Counted from the stretch's first letter, positions 1-6,319 are shown. The stretch is 6,319 nt of DNA from Geminicoccaceae bacterium (GCA_030824835.1 JAPJRA010000234.1:1-6319); one strand, 5' to 3'. Notes: generated by a model not told the origin, from the sequence alone. A program made the numbers and translations.

Positions 1-1051
<1,051 letters not shown>

Positions 1052-1055
1052 TCCA

Positions 1056-1071
1056 ACCTCTCGCGAGAGAC
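1056..1071 (-). promoter_or_regulatory. Shine-Dalgarno hairpin in the dnaK leader
   Basis: The dnaK Shine-Dalgarno GAGAGG (1057-1062) lies in the 3' arm of a perfect 12-bp palindrome, CTCTCGCGAGAG (1058-1069). In the mRNA it can fold as four Watson-Crick pairs (CUCU with AGAG) around a CGCG loop, extended by two G-U wobbles to a six-pair stem. The stem is weak and covers the ribosome-binding bases, as in short RNA thermometers. The folding is seen in the sequence; a temperature-sensing role is inference. Confidence 0.4.
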
Positions 1072-1157
1072 GCGAAAAAACCTCGTCCAGGGGAGGGCGC
1101 AGCCGGCGAGGGGGAACTCGGACCGGTAGCAGGCAGCGGAGCGCCCCGCGTGCCACG

Positions 1158-1186
1158 CATATAAGAACCGCTACAGGCCCCTGCAA
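1158..1186 (-). promoter_or_regulatory. Probable dnaK promoter, possibly heat-shock type
   Basis: On the minus strand a -35-like TTGCAG (1181-1186) is followed after 17 bases by TATATG (1158-1163). The slightly shifted reading CTTATAT (1159-1165) fits the CYTATNT type of -10 reported for alphaproteobacterial RpoH promoters, and the upstream CGTTGCAG partly resembles CTTGAC. Transcription would start near 1150 and give a leader of about 100 bases. This would let dnaK be expressed separately from glmM. Sigma-70 and RpoH recognition cannot be told apart by eye here. Confidence 0.5.
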
Positions 1187-1210
1187 CGGCGGGGCCGGCT
1201 ACGAAACGCA

Positions 1211-1225
1211 GGCGGGGCCCCCGCC
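1211..1225 (-). terminator. GC-rich hairpin after glmM, weak terminator candidate
   Basis: A perfect inverted repeat, GGCGGG at 1211-1216 and CCCGCC at 1220-1225 with a 3-base loop, begins about 20 bases past the glmM stop. On the minus strand it is followed by TGCGTTTCGT, which has only a short T run, so it is not a classical intrinsic terminator. It lies upstream of the dnaK promoter, which is where partial termination or attenuation of glmM transcripts would be expected. Confidence 0.3.
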
Positions 1226-1245
1226 GCAGGGCGCGGCGGCCTGGA

Positions 1246-2601
1246 TCAGCCGGGGCGCTGCGCGAGCTCGGCGATCCGGCCGCTGACGGTTTCCAGCACA
1301 TCGGCCAGCAGGCTCTCGTCCTCGGCCTCCACCATCACCCGGATGAGCGGCTCGGTGCCGGAGGCCCGTACCAGCAGCCGGCCTTGGCCGTGCAGCCGTG
1401 CCTGCTCCCGGTCGAGCAGGCCGACGATCTCCGGAGCGCCCAGATCCAGCCGTTGTTGCGTCCGAACGTTGCGCAGGCGCTGTGGTACCGGCGTGAACAC
1501 GCGGGTGACCTCCGACGCTGGCCGATCCTGCCGGCGGAGCACCGCCAGCACCTGCAGCGCCGCCAGCAGACCGTCGCCGGTGGTGGCAAAGTCGGAGAGA
1601 ATGATGTGCCCCGACTGCTCCCCACCGACATTGCAGCCGTCGGCCCGCATCCGCTCGACGACGTAGCGGTCGCCGACCTTGGTCCGCAGCAGCGGCAGCC
1701 CCAGCCCCGCCAGATGCTTCTCCAGCCCGAGATTGGACATGACCGTCGCCACCACGGCGTCGCCACGCAAGCGCTGGTCAGCCTGCCAGCTGGCGGCAAT
1801 CAGCCCCAACGCCTGGTCTCCATCGATCAGGTTGCCGCGCTCGTCGACGAGCACGATGCGGTCCGCGTCACCGTCCAGCGCCACGCCCAGGTCGGCGCCT
1901 TCGGCCAGCACCGTCTCCCGCAGCCGCCCGGGCTCGTTGGAGCCGCAACCGTCGTTGATGTTCAGACCGTTGGGGGTGGTACCCAGCCGAATCACCTCGG
2001 CGCCGAGCTCGAAGAACAGGTCGGCAGCCAGGTGGTAGGCGGCGCCGTTGGCGCTGTCGCAGACGATCTTCAGCCCCTTGAGGGTCAGCCCCTTGGGAAA
2101 GCTGCTCTTGAGGTTCTCGATGTAACGGCCGCGGGCATCGTCGATCCGCTTGGCTCGCCCGAGATCGGCGGGGCCGGCCAGGCCGTTGGCCGAGCTTGCC
2201 GCCATCAGCTCCTCGATCTCGATCTCGATGGCATCGGAGAGCTTGAAGCCGTCCGGGCCGAACAGCTTGATCCCGTTGTCGTGGTAAGGATTGTGCGACG
2301 CCGAGATCATCACGCCCAGATCGGCGCGCAACGAGCGGGTCAGGAAGGCCACCGCCGGCGTCGGCATAGGCCCCACCAGCATCACGTCCATGCCAGCTGA
2401 GACGAAGCCGGAGGTGAGCGCCGGCTCGAGCATGTAGCCGGAGAGGCGCGTATCCTTGCCGATCACCACCCGGTGGCGGTGCGCGCCACGCTGAAAAAGC
2501 CGGCCGGCGGCCTTGCCAAGAGACAGCGCGACCTCGGCCGTCATCGGATGAGTATTGGCCAGACCCCGCACGCCGTCGGTACCGAAAAGCCGCCGCTCCA
2601 T
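1246..2601 (-). CDS. glmM: Phosphoglucosamine mutase GlmM
   Basis: GlmM interconverts glucosamine-6-phosphate and glucosamine-1-phosphate in the cytoplasm, the step before GlmU on the way to UDP-N-acetylglucosamine for peptidoglycan and lipopolysaccharide. The protein is complete at 451 residues, a normal family length. It has all four signatures of the alpha-D-phosphohexomutase family: TDGVRG near the N-terminus (residues 8-13), the phosphoserine loop ISASHNP (99-105, Ser102 as in E. coli GlmM), the magnesium loop DGDADR (243-248), the sugar-binding GGEQSGH (326-332), and the phosphate-binding [12 protein letters not shown] (412-423). GlmM is favoured over phosphoglucomutase or phosphomannomutase because of the overall length and the GEQSGH and [13 protein letters not shown] forms. 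The ATG at 2601 has a good AGGAGT ribosome site at 2607-2612. No convincing promoter was seen in the 354 bases upstream. dnaK follows on the same strand after 194 bp. Confidence 0.98.
   Translation of the reverse strand: MERRLFGTDGVRGLANTHPMTAEVALSLGKAAGRLFQRGAHRHRVVIGKDTRLSGYMLEPALTSGFVSAGMDVMLVGPMPTPAVAFLTRSLRADLGVMISASHNPYHDNGIKLFGPDGFKLSDAIEIEIEELMAASSANGLAGPADLGRAKRIDDARGRYIENLKSSFPKGLTLKGLKIVCDSANGAAYHLAADLFFELGAEVIRLGTTPNGLNINDGCGSNEPGRLRETVLAEGADLGVALDGDADRIVLVDERGNLIDGDQALGLIAASWQADQRLRGDAVVATVMSNLGLEKHLAGLGLPLLRTKVGDRYVVERMRADGCNVGGEQSGHIILSDFATTGDGLLAALQVLAVLRRQDRPASEVTRVFTPVPQRLRNVRTQQRLDLGAPEIVGLLDREQARLHGQGRLLVRASGTEPLIRVMVEAEDESLLADVLETVSGRIAELAQRPG
2212..2229. repeat. Three tandem copies of CTCGAT inside glmM
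   Basis: The six-base unit CTCGAT is repeated three times without error. On the coding strand it gives the alternating Ile-Glu run around residues 125-130 of GlmM (AIEIEIEEL). The run is in frame and lies in a variable surface region, so it is probably just a low-complexity stretch, although in-frame slippage of six bases would be tolerated. Confidence 0.6.
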
Positions 2602-2714
2602 TCGTCACTCCTACCAATCAGTCGCAGAACTCTATGCCACAATAATGGCGCCCACGGACGATGGGGAACTACCAGCATACTCGATGATGTGTTCCGGCAT
2701 TCGCCCTCTTGTCC

Positions 2715-2722
2715 TGTCGACA
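2715..2722. repeat. TGTCGACA palindrome, copy 1
   Basis: A perfect 8-bp palindrome about 115 bases upstream of the glmM start. The same 8-mer occurs at 2917-2924 and at 5763-5770. It could be an operator half or simply a chance GTCGAC-type word, which is common in GC-rich DNA. Confidence 0.3.
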
Positions 2723-2874
2723 TTCCCCACGCACGCTGCGGTAATGACCGAGGATGACGTTTCCACGCCTGACCCGCCCCGCGCCCAGGACTCGCGCGGG
2801 CGGCAGCGCAGGGACGGCGGCAGCCACCGCCCAGCCAGCTACGCGCCGACGGTGGCGCGCCTGAGGCGTGGGTT

Positions 2875-2905
2875 GCCGGCACTGCCGGCGGAGCGGCGCA
2901 GCCGC
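2875..2905 (-). terminator. Two tandem GC hairpins downstream of the deacetylase gene
   Basis: Two perfect short inverted repeats lie 50-80 bases beyond the deacetylase stop. GCCGGC/GCCGGC (2875-2880 and 2884-2889, loop of 3) and GCGGC/GCCGC (2893-2897 and 2901-2905, loop of 3) are separated by 3 bases. No U-tract follows on the minus strand, so a classical intrinsic terminator is not supported. They could be 3'-end stabilising hairpins or precede Rho-dependent termination. Confidence 0.25.
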
Positions 2906-2915
2906 GCCAGGGTTG

Positions 2916-2925
2916 GTGTCGACAC
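2916..2925. repeat. GTGTCGACAC palindrome, containing TGTCGACA copy 2
   Basis: A perfect 10-bp palindrome about 30 bases past the deacetylase stop codon. Its core repeats the 8-mer found at 2715 and at the start of the regulator gene (5763). Function is unknown. Confidence 0.3.
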
Positions 2926-2955
2926 ATGGCGGGGCGTCCTGCTCGACATCGGGCG

Positions 2956-3987
2956 CTAGCCGCCGGCGAAACCCTGCAGCACGTTGACGGTGTTGATGCC
3001 GATCTGCTCGACGGCGTAACCGCCCTCCATCACGAACAGGGTGGGAAGTCTCAGCTTGGCGATGCGGTCGCCATAGGTGGTGAAGTCGTCGCTCCGCAGC
3101 CTGAACTTCGAGATCGGGTCGGCCTCGTAGGTGTCCACACCCAGCGACACCAGCAGCACGTCCGGAGCGTAATCGGCCAGTCGGGCGCAGGCATCCTCGA
3201 GCGCTTGGGCCCAGTCGGCGAAGCCCGTGCCCCCCGGTAGCGGATAGTTCTTGTTGTAGCCCTCACCAGCGCCGATGCCGACCTCGTCGGCCCAGCCGAG
3301 AAAGAACGGGAATTCCTCCCGCGGATCGCCGTGCAGCGAAAGGAACAGCACGTCGGGGCGGTCGTAGAACATGGCCTGGGTGCCGTTGCCGTGGTGGTAG
3401 TCCACGTCGAGGACCGCCACACGCTCCGCCCCGCCATCGATCAGGAATTGCGCGGCGATCGCGGCGTTGTTGAGAAAGCAGTAGCCGCCATAGAGATCGG
3501 CCGCCGCATGGTGCCCGGGCGGGCGGCAGAGGGCGAACACCGCGGGCTCGGTGCCTTCGGCCAGCAGCTTGGCCGCGGTGAGCGCGACATCGGCGCTGGA
3601 CCGGGCCGCGGCCCAGGTGCCGGCGGTGATCGGCGTGCCAGCATCGAAGCTGTAATAGCCCATCTGCCCGTCGATCCGCTCCGGGCGAACCTGGCGCAGC
3701 TGCCGGGTCGGCCATACCCACGGCAGCGCATCGTCGGTCCGCCCGGTGGCGGTCCACTGCTCCCAGGCCGTCTCCAGGAACCTGACGAAGTCCGCCGTGT
3801 GCACCCGCTCGACGGGCCCCCGCGGGAACGGCTGCGGCGGCAGGATCGGGCCGAGCCCGACCTCCAGGACGCGGTCGCGGATCAGATACGCCCGCCGCGG
3901 CATCTCGAAGCAAGGCAGCAGCTTGCCGTCCACCAGCTCGACCTTGCCGTCCTGCAAAGCGTGATCCTCGGAGTACACGGTCAGCAT
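2956..3987 (-). CDS. Acetylpolyamine amidohydrolase, histone deacetylase superfamily
   Basis: This is a zinc-dependent amidohydrolase of the arginase/deacetylase fold, most like bacterial acetylpolyamine amidohydrolases. These remove acetyl groups from N-acetylputrescine, N-acetylcadaverine or acetylspermidine in the cytoplasm. From the ATG at 3987 it has 343 residues; the Mycoplana ramosa enzyme has 341. The catalytic set is intact: tandem histidines in RPPGHHA (His159, His160), zinc ligands Asp196 and His198 in LDVDYHHGNGTQ, Asp285 in LGVDTYEADP, and Tyr324 in MEGGY. Each sits one residue after its M. ramosa counterpart (158, 159, 195, 197, 284, 323). The segment FFLGWADEVGIGAGEGYNKNYPLPGGTG (228-255) is also typical of this subfamily. 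A GTG at 4014 would add nine residues, but it lacks a ribosome site, whereas GGGAG lies eight bases before 3987. The gene lies 58 bp after the membrane-protein gene and is probably co-transcribed. Exact substrate is uncertain; other N-acylated amines are possible. Confidence 0.92.
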   Translation of the reverse strand: MLTVYSEDHALQDGKVELVDGKLLPCFEMPRRAYLIRDRVLEVGLGPILPPQPFPRGPVERVHTADFVRFLETAWEQWTATGRTDDALPWVWPTRQLRQVRPERIDGQMGYYSFDAGTPITAGTWAAARSSADVALTAAKLLAEGTEPAVFALCRPPGHHAAADLYGGYCFLNNAAIAAQFLIDGGAERVAVLDVDYHHGNGTQAMFYDRPDVLFLSLHGDPREEFPFFLGWADEVGIGAGEGYNKNYPLPGGTGFADWAQALEDACARLADYAPDVLLVSLGVDTYEADPISKFRLRSDDFTTYGDRIAKLRLPTLFVMEGGYAVEQIGINTVNVLQGFAGG

Positions 3988-4045
3988 GGGCACGGCTCCC
4001 AAGGCCAATTGCACGGCAAGCGCGGCACGGAGGTGGCGCCACGCG

Positions 4046-4906
4046 CTACCGGGTCAGCCTCAGCGCCATCAGCGCCATGTCGGCCAAGTCGGTAACCCTG
4101 GCAATATACGGGTCGGGTAGCGCAAGAACCGCGTCACGATCGCCCAGGGCCGCGCGTTCCAGCACCGTGACGAAGCGGTTCAGGCGGCGTCGGTGCACGC
4201 CGCACAGCTCCTGCAATGGATCGGTGACGAGGCCGATGAAGGTCGCCGTCAGCGCGAAGCAGACCATGGCCGCCACCGTCGTGCATATGGTCCGTGCCCA
4301 GCTGGCATCGGCCGGGAACCAGCCGAAATAGATGGCCCCGGCCCACGGCCCGAGCCAGAACCCGGCGATGGCCTCCTCCTGCGCCATGTGCCTGGCCAGC
4401 AGCGGCCCCAGCGAGATGGCGCTGGGCGTGAGTGCGTGCACCAGCACCAGGCCCACTGTGATGGCGGTGACCGCGGCGGCGAGCTCGGCCACGGCGTTGC
4501 GGGCCGAGAGATATTCCGCGATCAGATGGCGGGCGCGCTCACGCCATTGCGGCACTGACGCCGTCTCGGCCGCACCCAGCAGCTCGTTCAGCACGAGGTC
4601 GGCCACGCGCTGCGATACCCGGGTCTCGACAAACAGCTCGCGGCGCGCAAGTGCCGTCCCCAGGCTGAGCAGCCCGAACACGCGGCAGAGCAGGGCGCCC
4701 AGACGCAGGGCGAACGCCGGCGCCACCAGCAGCACGTTGAGCGGCGCCAGCAGCAGGTCGAGGCCCAGGGCATGCCGATGCAGCCGCAGCGTGCCGGCGA
4801 GACGGAAATGCCGGGCAGTGAATGCGGGAATGCGCGCCCGGCACGTCGCGAAGTAGGCCGGCACCGCTCCGCCGTCAGCTTCAGCTACGGGGCGCCCGGC
4901 GGTCAT
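4046..4906 (-). CDS. Multi-pass inner-membrane protein of unknown function (resembles DUF6635)
   Basis: The product is a 286-residue hydrophobic protein with no function that I recognise. From memory it resembles the alphaproteobacterial DUF6635 family, but this needs a profile search. About four membrane segments can be seen: residues 48-68, 141-160, 179-197 and 207-227. A conserved-looking N-terminal stretch comes first (YFATCRARIPAFTARHFRL, 18-36). A basic motif follows the last helix (DPLQELCGVHRRRLNRF, 229-245) and precedes a soluble tail. There is no catalytic or nucleotide-binding motif. The ATG overlaps the TGA of the upstream regulator gene (ATGA at 4903-4906) and has only a poor ribosome site (GGCAGG), so translation is probably coupled to the regulator. 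The deacetylase follows after 58 bp. Open reading, composition and coupling support a real gene; the role is unknown. Confidence 0.8.
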   Translation of the reverse strand: MTAGRPVAEADGGAVPAYFATCRARIPAFTARHFRLAGTLRLHRHALGLDLLLAPLNVLLVAPAFALRLGALLCRVFGLLSLGTALARRELFVETRVSQRVADLVLNELLGAAETASVPQWRERARHLIAEYLSARNAVAELAAAVTAITVGLVLVHALTPSAISLGPLLARHMAQEEAIAGFWLGPWAGAIYFGWFPADASWARTICTTVAAMVCFALTATFIGLVTDPLQELCGVHRRRLNRFVTVLERAALGDRDAVLALPDPYIARVTDLADMALMALRLTR

Positions 4907-5775
4907 GCGCCTGCCGCGCGCGCCAGCGCCGGTGCAGCAAGGGCCTCCTCCAGGAACTCCGCCAGCCGCACCGCGGCCGGGCTCAGGCGGCCGCGGGCGC
5001 GATGCAGCGCGATCTCGGCCACGGGCAGCTCCGGCAGTCCCTGGCCACGATCGAGCCGGCGCAACCCGGGCTCTGCGGTGCCGGCCTTGCCGACACCGAT
5101 CGCGAGTCCGGCCGCAATCGCGGCCTCGACCGCGCCCAGGCTGGCACTCTCGTAGACCAACCGCCAGGGTTTGCCGGCGCCGTCGAGGGCGGCCATCGCC
5201 CAGGCGCGGAACAGGCAGCCGACCGGGTACAGGGCCAGCGGCAGCACGGCCGCACGCTCCGGCATGTCATCGGGCGGGCCGATCCAGATCGCCCGCTCCC
5301 GCCGCAGCACCTGGCCGCCGGAGGTCCCGGCGAGATGCATGGCCAGCACCAGGTCGAGATCGCGGCCCAGGCGCGGCAGCATCGCCCCGGTCAGCCCGGT
5401 CTCCACTTCCAGCCGCACATCCGCCGACCGGCGCTGGAACTGCCGCAGCAAGGGCGGCAAAATCCGGGTTGCGTAATCGTCCATCACCCCGAGGCGCACC
5501 GTGCCGCCGAGCGGGGTCCGGGCAAACGCCGCGGCGGCTTCGTCCGCCAGTCCAAGCATACGCCGTGCGAAGCCGCAGAAGACCTCGCCCTCCGGCGTGA
5601 GCCGCACGATTCGGCCGGCACGCGTGAACAGCGTCCGCCCCACCCGAGCCTCGAGCTTCTGGACCTGCACGCTCACCGCCGACTGGGTCCGGTTCAGCGC
5701 CGCCGCCGCGCGCGTGAAGCCGCCATGCTCGGCCACCCCGAGAAACGCCCGCAGCAGTTCGGTGTCGACATCCAT
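4903..5775 (-). CDS. LysR-type transcriptional regulator (LrhA/HexA-like)
   Basis: The protein is a 290-residue DNA-binding regulator with the standard LysR layout. An N-terminal winged helix-turn-helix (LLRAFLGVAEHGGFTRAAAA onward, residues 7-65, recognition helix about RTQSAVSVQVQKLE at 29-42) is followed by a linker helix and a two-lobed effector-binding domain (about 92-285). The start TVRLGVMDDYATRILPPLL of the effector domain and the RTQSAVS recognition helix recall the LrhA/HexA branch. The ligand is not predictable. Starts upstream exist in frame (TTG at 5811, ATG at 5784) but have no ribosome site and lie in or before the probable promoter, so ATG at 5775 is preferred. The gene ends in a 4-base overlap with the membrane-protein gene. 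It faces an EamA transporter across 105 bp, a common LysR arrangement in which one intergenic region serves autoregulation and control of the divergent target. Confidence 0.95.
   Translation of the reverse strand: MDVDTELLRAFLGVAEHGGFTRAAAALNRTQSAVSVQVQKLEARVGRTLFTRAGRIVRLTPEGEVFCGFARRMLGLADEAAAAFARTPLGGTVRLGVMDDYATRILPPLLRQFQRRSADVRLEVETGLTGAMLPRLGRDLDLVLAMHLAGTSGGQVLRRERAIWIGPPDDMPERAAVLPLALYPVGCLFRAWAMAALDGAGKPWRLVYESASLGAVEAAIAAGLAIGVGKAGTAEPGLRRLDRGQGLPELPVAEIALHRARGRLSPAAVRLAEFLEEALAAPALARAAGA
5763..5770. repeat. TGTCGACA palindrome, copy 3
   Basis: The 8-mer also found at 2715 and 2917 occurs here within codons 2-5 of the LysR gene, just inside the start codon. It encodes part of the Asp-Val-Asp-Thr N-terminus, so codon choice alone may explain it. 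Confidence 0.25.
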
Positions 5776-5782
5776 ACATCTC

Positions 5783-5811
5783 ATTATTGGCAATTGCGAT
5801 GGAACACACAA
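5783..5811 (-). promoter_or_regulatory. Candidate promoter of the LysR gene, implying a leaderless mRNA
   Basis: On the minus strand TTGTGT (5806-5811) is followed after exactly 17 bases by AATAAT (5783-5788), which matches the sigma-70 -10 consensus at five of six positions. Transcription would begin near 5776-5777, at or one to two bases before the ATG at 5775. This argues against the upstream start codons at 5784 and 5811. Confidence 0.45.
5786..5800. promoter_or_regulatory. Candidate LysR-family operator (T-N11-A)
   Basis: ATTGGCAATTGCGAT is an imperfect dyad with the AT-N11-AT outer bases expected of a LysR-type recognition site. It lies in the divergent intergenic region and overlaps the -10 and spacer of the probable regulator promoter. 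That position would allow autorepression, and it is about 80-95 bases before the transporter start. The T-N11-A pattern is short and occurs often by chance, so this is tentative. Confidence 0.35.
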
Positions 5812-5880
5812 CGATTATGCGGTTCTGCGATCGAGACGGTCGCCGTAACCTCGGCGCGACGCTATTCGAGGACAGGTTGC

Positions 5881-6319
5881 ATGCGCCGTGAGTTTCTGGG
5901 AATTGCCGCAGCCCTGCTGTCGAGTTGCCTGGGCGGCATTTCCGTCGTCGCGACACGCCATACGGTCGTCGAGCTCGACCCGCTGACGCTGGCCCTGCTG
6001 CGCTACGGTATCGGTGGGCTCTGCCTCGGCGCCCTGTTCTTATGGCTGCGGCTGCCGGTGGTGGAGCGTCGGCATCGCGTGCGCATTGCCCTGCTCGGTG
6101 CGCTCTTCTTTGCCGCCTTTCCGGTCCTGTTCAACCTCGCACTGGCCTGGACCACCGCAGCCCGTGGGGCCCTGTCCCTGACGACGTTGCCGTTGCTGAC
6201 CTTGCTGCTGGCCGCGGCGATGAGGGCCGAGCCGCTGACCGCGCGCAAGCTCGCCGGCGTGCTGCTGGCCATCGCCGGCATAGCCCTGGCCAGATCACCG
6301 CCGAGGGCCAGGGCTATGC
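5881..6319 (+). CDS. EamA-family (DMT superfamily) transporter, N-terminal half, 3' end outside the window
   Basis: This is an inner-membrane carrier of the drug/metabolite transporter superfamily, whose members usually export amino acids or other small metabolites. The frame from ATG at 5881 runs 146 codons plus one base to the window edge. It is about half of the usual 290-300 residues and corresponds to the first EamA repeat. About five hydrophobic segments are visible: residues 5-26, 34-56, 66-87, 95-113 and 121-137. Typical EamA wording is seen in DPLTLALLRYGIGGL (33-47), ALAWTTAARGALSL (87-100), LPLLTLLLAAAMRAEPLT (103-120) and KLAGVLLAIAGIALA (123-137). A GAGG nine bases upstream (5868-5871) supports the start. 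The gene diverges from the LysR regulator. The last 14 codons lie within a perfect inverted repeat at the window end, so residues 138-146 (RSPPRARAM) may not be authentic. Confidence 0.93.
   Translation, partial: MRREFLGIAAALLSSCLGGISVVATRHTVVELDPLTLALLRYGIGGLCLGALFLWLRLPVVERRHRVRIALLGALFFAAFPVLFNLALAWTTAARGALSLTTLPLLTLLLAAAMRAEPLTARKLAGVLLAIAGIALARSPPRARAM
6278..6319. repeat. Perfect 14-bp inverted repeat ending on the last base
   Basis: GCATAGCCCTGGCC at 6278-6291 is repeated in reverse complement at 6306-6319, with 14 bases between. The right arm stops exactly at the window end. The left arm encodes the expected end of an EamA membrane segment, while the right arm encodes an arginine- and proline-rich stretch. 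It may be a genuine hairpin or a fold-back assembly or library artefact. Confidence 0.8.

Larger units (their letters stand above)
2602..2955. other. Non-coding stretch between the deacetylase gene and glmM
   Basis: These 354 bases hold the 3' flank of the deacetylase gene and the 5' flank of glmM, both on the minus strand. The part near glmM (about 2610-2760) is visibly less GC-rich than the rest, as expected for a promoter region. However, I could not find a -35/-10 pair good enough to name. The part near the deacetylase stop contains two short GC hairpins (2875-2905). Two TGTCGACA palindromes occur, at 2715 and 2917. Open frames cross the region on both strands, but their translations are arginine- and proline-rich and resemble no protein. 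No tRNA-like cloverleaf was seen. Confidence 0.6.

Noticed and set aside
1384..2400. Long open frame (338 codons) on the plus strand opposite glmM
   Set aside because: Its translation is Gln/His/Val-rich with no recognisable motif, and it lies wholly within the glmM coding region.
2602..2955. Possible tRNA or small structured RNA
   Set aside because: I looked on both strands for a T-loop (GTTCRA) with matching arms and found none; the hairpins present are short and isolated.
2555..2959. Plus-strand frame of 134 codons crossing the non-coding stretch
   Set aside because: It starts inside glmM on the opposite strand, has no ribosome site, and becomes an Arg/Pro-rich run. The middle part looks faintly protein-like, but there is nothing to support a gene.
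3988..4014. Nine-residue N-terminal extension of the deacetylase from GTG at 4014
   Set aside because: No ribosome site precedes the GTG, whereas GGGAG precedes ATG 3987, and the family normally begins at the MLTVYSEDH-type sequence.
4033..4042. GTGGCGCCAC palindrome just after the membrane-protein stop
   Set aside because: A 10-bp GC palindrome with no loop or U-tract. It is too short to call a terminator or operator in DNA this GC-rich.
3331..4095. Open frame (254 codons) on the plus strand opposite the deacetylase
   Set aside because: Antisense shadow of a conserved enzyme. The composition is Arg/Gly/His-rich, and no motif was seen.
5776..5811. Twelve-residue N-terminal extension of the LysR protein from TTG at 5811
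   Set aside because: It would run through the probable promoter and add residues not found before the helix-turn-helix in this family.

Overview
The window is a GC-rich bacterial segment, most likely from an alphaproteobacterium of the Rhodospirillales/Acetobacterales type. The evidence is the alphaproteobacterial style of the DnaK and GlmM proteins, the heavy use of G/C at third codon positions, and a membrane protein resembling one common in that group. This placement is an inference from protein flavour, not a computed phylogeny. Both ends fall inside genes, so the window may be a short contig.

Layout: five genes run on the minus strand and one on the plus strand. In transcription order from the right, the minus strand carries a LysR-type regulator (5775-4903), a multi-pass membrane protein of unknown function (4906-4046, ATGA overlap with the regulator), and an acetylpolyamine amidohydrolase of the histone deacetylase superfamily (3987-2956). 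A 354-bp non-coding stretch follows. Then come phosphoglucosamine mutase glmM (2601-1246), a 194-bp spacer with a probable dnaK promoter, and the first 350 codons of dnaK (1051-1, cut by the window edge). On the plus strand, divergent from the regulator across a 105-bp gap, an EamA-family transporter starts at 5881 and is cut by the right edge.

The left half is housekeeping: GlmM makes glucosamine-1-phosphate for peptidoglycan and LPS precursors, and DnaK is the Hsp70 chaperone. The right half looks like a small accessory cassette in which a LysR regulator probably controls itself, the downstream membrane protein and deacetylase, and perhaps the divergent exporter. A role in deacetylating and moving polyamines or other acylated amines is plausible but inferred.

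I found no clearly novel system. The points worth checking are the unusual gene grouping around the deacetylase, a Shine-Dalgarno hairpin before dnaK, a probably leaderless regulator mRNA, a repeated TGTCGACA palindrome, and a perfect 14-bp inverted repeat that ends on the last base of the window and may be a fold-back artefact. I saw no tRNA, rRNA, CRISPR array or insertion sequence.
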